64,000 nt of DNA. Origin: Epiperipatus broadwayi. Its lineage: Eukaryota > Onychophora > Udeonychophora > Euonychophora > Peripatidae. Shown one piece after another: positions 61,590 through 64,000 of the stretch. The stretch is from the NCBI GenBank assembly GCA_028023455.1, contig JAQFVV010006231.1, positions 6,774,036 to 6,838,035 on the forward strand, given 5' to 3'. Both the position numbers and the translations under genes were made by a program. How positions within the stretch are numbered: position 1 is the first letter of the stretch; every line of letters begins with the position of its first letter. The notes under the pieces are model-generated. The model was not told the origin of the DNA. It saw only the letters and a program-made list of their open reading frames with translations, and did no database searches.

Positions 61590-63150
61590 TTTTAAATAAT
61601 AATCAGAAAATAATAATTCTTTACAACAGCTATAATCAAATAATAATTTTATACATAAAAAGCTTTTTACAGCACTGCTTTGGTGCTCTTTTCAAATGTT
61701 ACTAATCTATTTAACGTTAATAAATCAAGTAACATAAAACCATTCAGTGTCCAGTAATGGAATTAAAACAAACATTAATAATATAAATAATTAAAACAAA
61801 TCAAAATCCTCATACATAAATTCAATAATTATAAAATAATTGACTATATCACAACAATATGTTAAACAATATTACATGCATTTTTTTTTATACATATATA
61901 TCATCTTATATAATTTTCCATTCATTTTTAATCAACCAATTAATTATTAACCAAATTTGTAGATGTCTTCTTTTTGAATCTTTGATAAAATTTAAATATT
62001 TAATACTTTTTGTAGTATCTATTCTATATAGCCATATTTCAAGTAGTGAAAATATATAATGCACATTTATCATCTCTTCTTTTAATAGCATTGTTATGTT
62101 CTTTGGCTCTTATTTCTAATAGTTTTCCAGTATGTCCAAAGTAATCATTTTACAAATTTCGCTGTAATTTTACATACAATTCTTTTTTTGCACTGTAATT
62201 CATTCCTTAACCTATAATTACCTATTAAGTGATCTAGATTTTTACTATTTGACCGGCCAATATTTATATTCTCACCAATATAATTTTTGGTATATCATAA
62301 AGTATTATAAATCCTAAGATAATATGAAAGTTTAATCCATTTCTTACTTGATTCATTATTACCATTATCAATACCATTATTATTCTCAAAAATTTTATCA
62401 TCTATTTTAGATTTTTCAGAATTAAAAAATATATTGTTAATAGTTTTAGGATTATATCCATAATCTTTATATAATTTAATAAACTGATTCTTTTGCAAGT
62501 GAGCAACACTTTTATCTATATTGTATTTATCATTTCTATATTTAAAATTTTTAATTACTGCTAATTTTTGTACCTATGCTTGTTGTGAATCTACATAAAT
62601 AATTTTTCTTAATTTATGTTCTTTAATAAAATGTTTTAAAGTAATTTTATGGTTATCTATATTAATTTCTATATCTAAATAACAAATTTTATCTTCAAAT
62701 TCTACTTTAGTAAATTTAATTTTATATATATTGTTATTAAATTCATTATAAATATTATTAATTACTCTTTTATTACCAATAATTAAAATATCATCAACAT
62801 ACCTAGAATAATGTATTATTTCTTGACTAATTACCCTTTTTTTAATTACAATATTTTCTAATTCATTCATAAATATTGATGATATTAGGCCATTAATTGC
62901 ACAACCCATCCCTCTCATTTATATTCCAAAATTCATTATTATATTTAAGATATAAACTATTGTGTATTAATTTTAAACCCTCTTCAAAAATATTTTATAT
63001 ACTTACTTAAATTTTTTATTAATATATCTATACTTTTAATTGCAAAAATCCTTTGATTTCTATTTAATTTTATACTATTTAATTCATCAATAATACAATC
63101 TGCATTCTTTATAGAATATTCACATATTCTAAAATACTTGTTATCCATTT
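61590..63150 (-). pseudogene. Second Penelope-like element remnant: RT plus GIY-YIG
   Basis: Minus-strand fragments in order: an RT N-terminal part (62930-63150), the RT catalytic region at 62574-62918 with RGMGCAINGLISSIFMNELE and SRYVDDILIIGNK (the YVDD box is intact) and CYLDIEINIDNHKITLKHF, a connecting part at 62295-62498 (KNQFIKLYKDYGYNPKTINN), and a GIY-YIG region at about 61960-62200 (CKITxKxxK...LDxLENY, then EPKNITMLLKEE). GIY-YIG nucleases of PLEs nick the target to prime cDNA synthesis. It is very AT-rich and broken by several frameshifts. It differs from the element at 2133-5118. Confidence 0.8.
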
Positions 63151-63169
63151 ATTTATATGCTCACAAAAC

Positions 63170-63850
63170 TTCTGTAATAAGTAATTATAGGTTAAGGGAT
63201 GATTTACAGTACAAAAAAGAAATTGAATATAAAATTACATGCAAAATTTGTAAAATAATTTATTTTGGGCATACTAGAAAACAAAAGCAAGAGCCAAAGA
63301 ACATAACAATACTATTAAAAGAGATGATAAATCTACATTACATATTCACTACTTGAAATATGGCCATAGAATAGATGCTACAAAAAGTATTAAATATTTA
63401 AATTTCATCAAAGATCCAAAAAGAAGACAAATATATGAAATATATATTAAAACAATTTGACTAATTGTATGAATATTTATAAGACTTCTACAAATTTGGT
63501 TAATAATTGGTTGATTAAAAATGAATAGAAAATCATATAAGATGATATATATAATTGTATTTAAAAAAATGCATGTAATATTGTTGTGATATAGTCAATT
63601 ATTTTGTAATTATTGAATTTATATATGAGGGTTTTGATTTGTTTTAATTATTTATATTATTATTGTTTGTTTTAATTCCATTACTGGACACTGGATGAGA
63701 TTTATGTCAGGCGATTTGTTAACGTTAAATAGATTAGTAACCTTTGAAAAGGGCACCAAAGCAGGTGCTGAAAAAAGCTTTTTATGTATAAAATTATTAT
63801 TTGATTATAGCTGTTGTAAAGAATTATTATTATTTTCAGATTATTATTTT
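63170..63850 (+). pseudogene. Inverted 3' copy of the second Penelope-like element (GIY-YIG end)
   Basis: Plus-strand sequence closely matches the minus-strand 61595-62215: NYRLRDDLQYKKEIEYKITC and KICKIIYFGHTRKQKQEPKN (the GIY-YIG segment), then the same untranslated tail with ACATTTGAAAAG/ACCTTTGAAAAG and GCACCAAAGCAG. The two halves meet head-to-head, so only the 3' part exists in this copy. The homology ends near 63850 and 61595. Confidence 0.8.
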
Positions 63851-63943
63851 TGTGGAAGAGCAGCATAAGGATTTCTATTCCTTTCCAATTTTGATATTTA
63901 GTTTTAAAATGCTTTAATTTTAAGCATTCTCCATCATTTATAT

Positions 63944-63972
63944 TGTCCCGGGTTCGCTTCCCGGCCAATGCT
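63944..63972 (+). other. tRNA T-arm-like hairpin followed by poly-A
   Basis: CCGGGTTCGCTTCCCGG forms a 5-bp stem with a TTC loop, followed after about 14 bases by a run of A. No A-box or full cloverleaf lies upstream. It could be the end of a tRNA-derived SINE running out of the window. Confidence 0.35.
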
Positions 63973-64000
63973 TTGATACAGAAAAAAAAAAAAGATCAAA

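Noticed and set aside
61859-62091. Overlapping small frames on both strands near 61.9-62.1 kb
   Set aside because: The minus-strand one is the tail of the Penelope-like GIY-YIG region and the plus-strand one is its shadow.

Overview
The window is AT-rich animal DNA (I see no bacterial operons, and the only host coding sequence is split by GT-AG introns). It looks like an invertebrate genome full of transposons. The sequence does not fix the species. I would only say a metazoan with a roughly three-quarters AT genome.

One host gene spans almost the whole window on the minus strand. It is a nucleosome assembly protein 1-like (NAP1L) histone chaperone. Seven internal exons are readable, in order 61017-61103, 53832-53972, 43495-43563, 35042-35181, 28040-28185, 23219-23244 (a 26-nt micro-exon) and 1816-1932. 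They join in frame with GT-AG sites to 726 nt (242 codons) covering most of the NAP domain. The N-terminal exons lie beyond 64000 and the acidic C-terminal tail lies before position 1. Introns run from 4.8 to 21.3 kb.

Almost everything else is mobile DNA inside those introns. The 21.3-kb intron holds a Penelope-like element with inverted pLTRs (2133-5118), a large Merlin/ISXO2-type DNA transposon (5492-13222) interrupted by about 5.4 kb of unrecognised non-coding sequence, two Tigger/pogo-like non-autonomous elements (13803-14986, 16577-17782), a duplicated palindromic MITE, and an array of 466-bp repeats (19858-21954). Other introns hold a hAT element with perfect 8-bp TSDs (23751-25252), a piggyBac remnant (about 31590-32290), a Jockey/CR1-like LINE (about 37130-38920), a second Merlin with perfect 8-bp TSDs (43672-47763), a hAT MITE (48454-49219), a 5'-truncated LINE (54985-56190) and a broken Penelope-like element with an inverted partner (61590-63850).

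The most interesting content is two families of short non-coding repeats that carry type I hammerhead ribozymes (CTGATGA ... GAAAC ... GTC, very short stem III, stem I with an internal loop). Family 1 has a 466-bp monomer, with five intact ribozymes in the array and older copies at 26-27, 30-31, 37.9-38.0 and 54.5-54.8 kb. Family 2 lies at 59087-60150. They are built as head-to-tail plus inverted multimers. Three insertions are flanked by perfect 13-14 bp direct repeats, which implies that each inverted multimer integrated in one event. This resembles animal retrozymes and Penelope-type pLTRs. The inverted architecture and the constant TSD length are worth following up.
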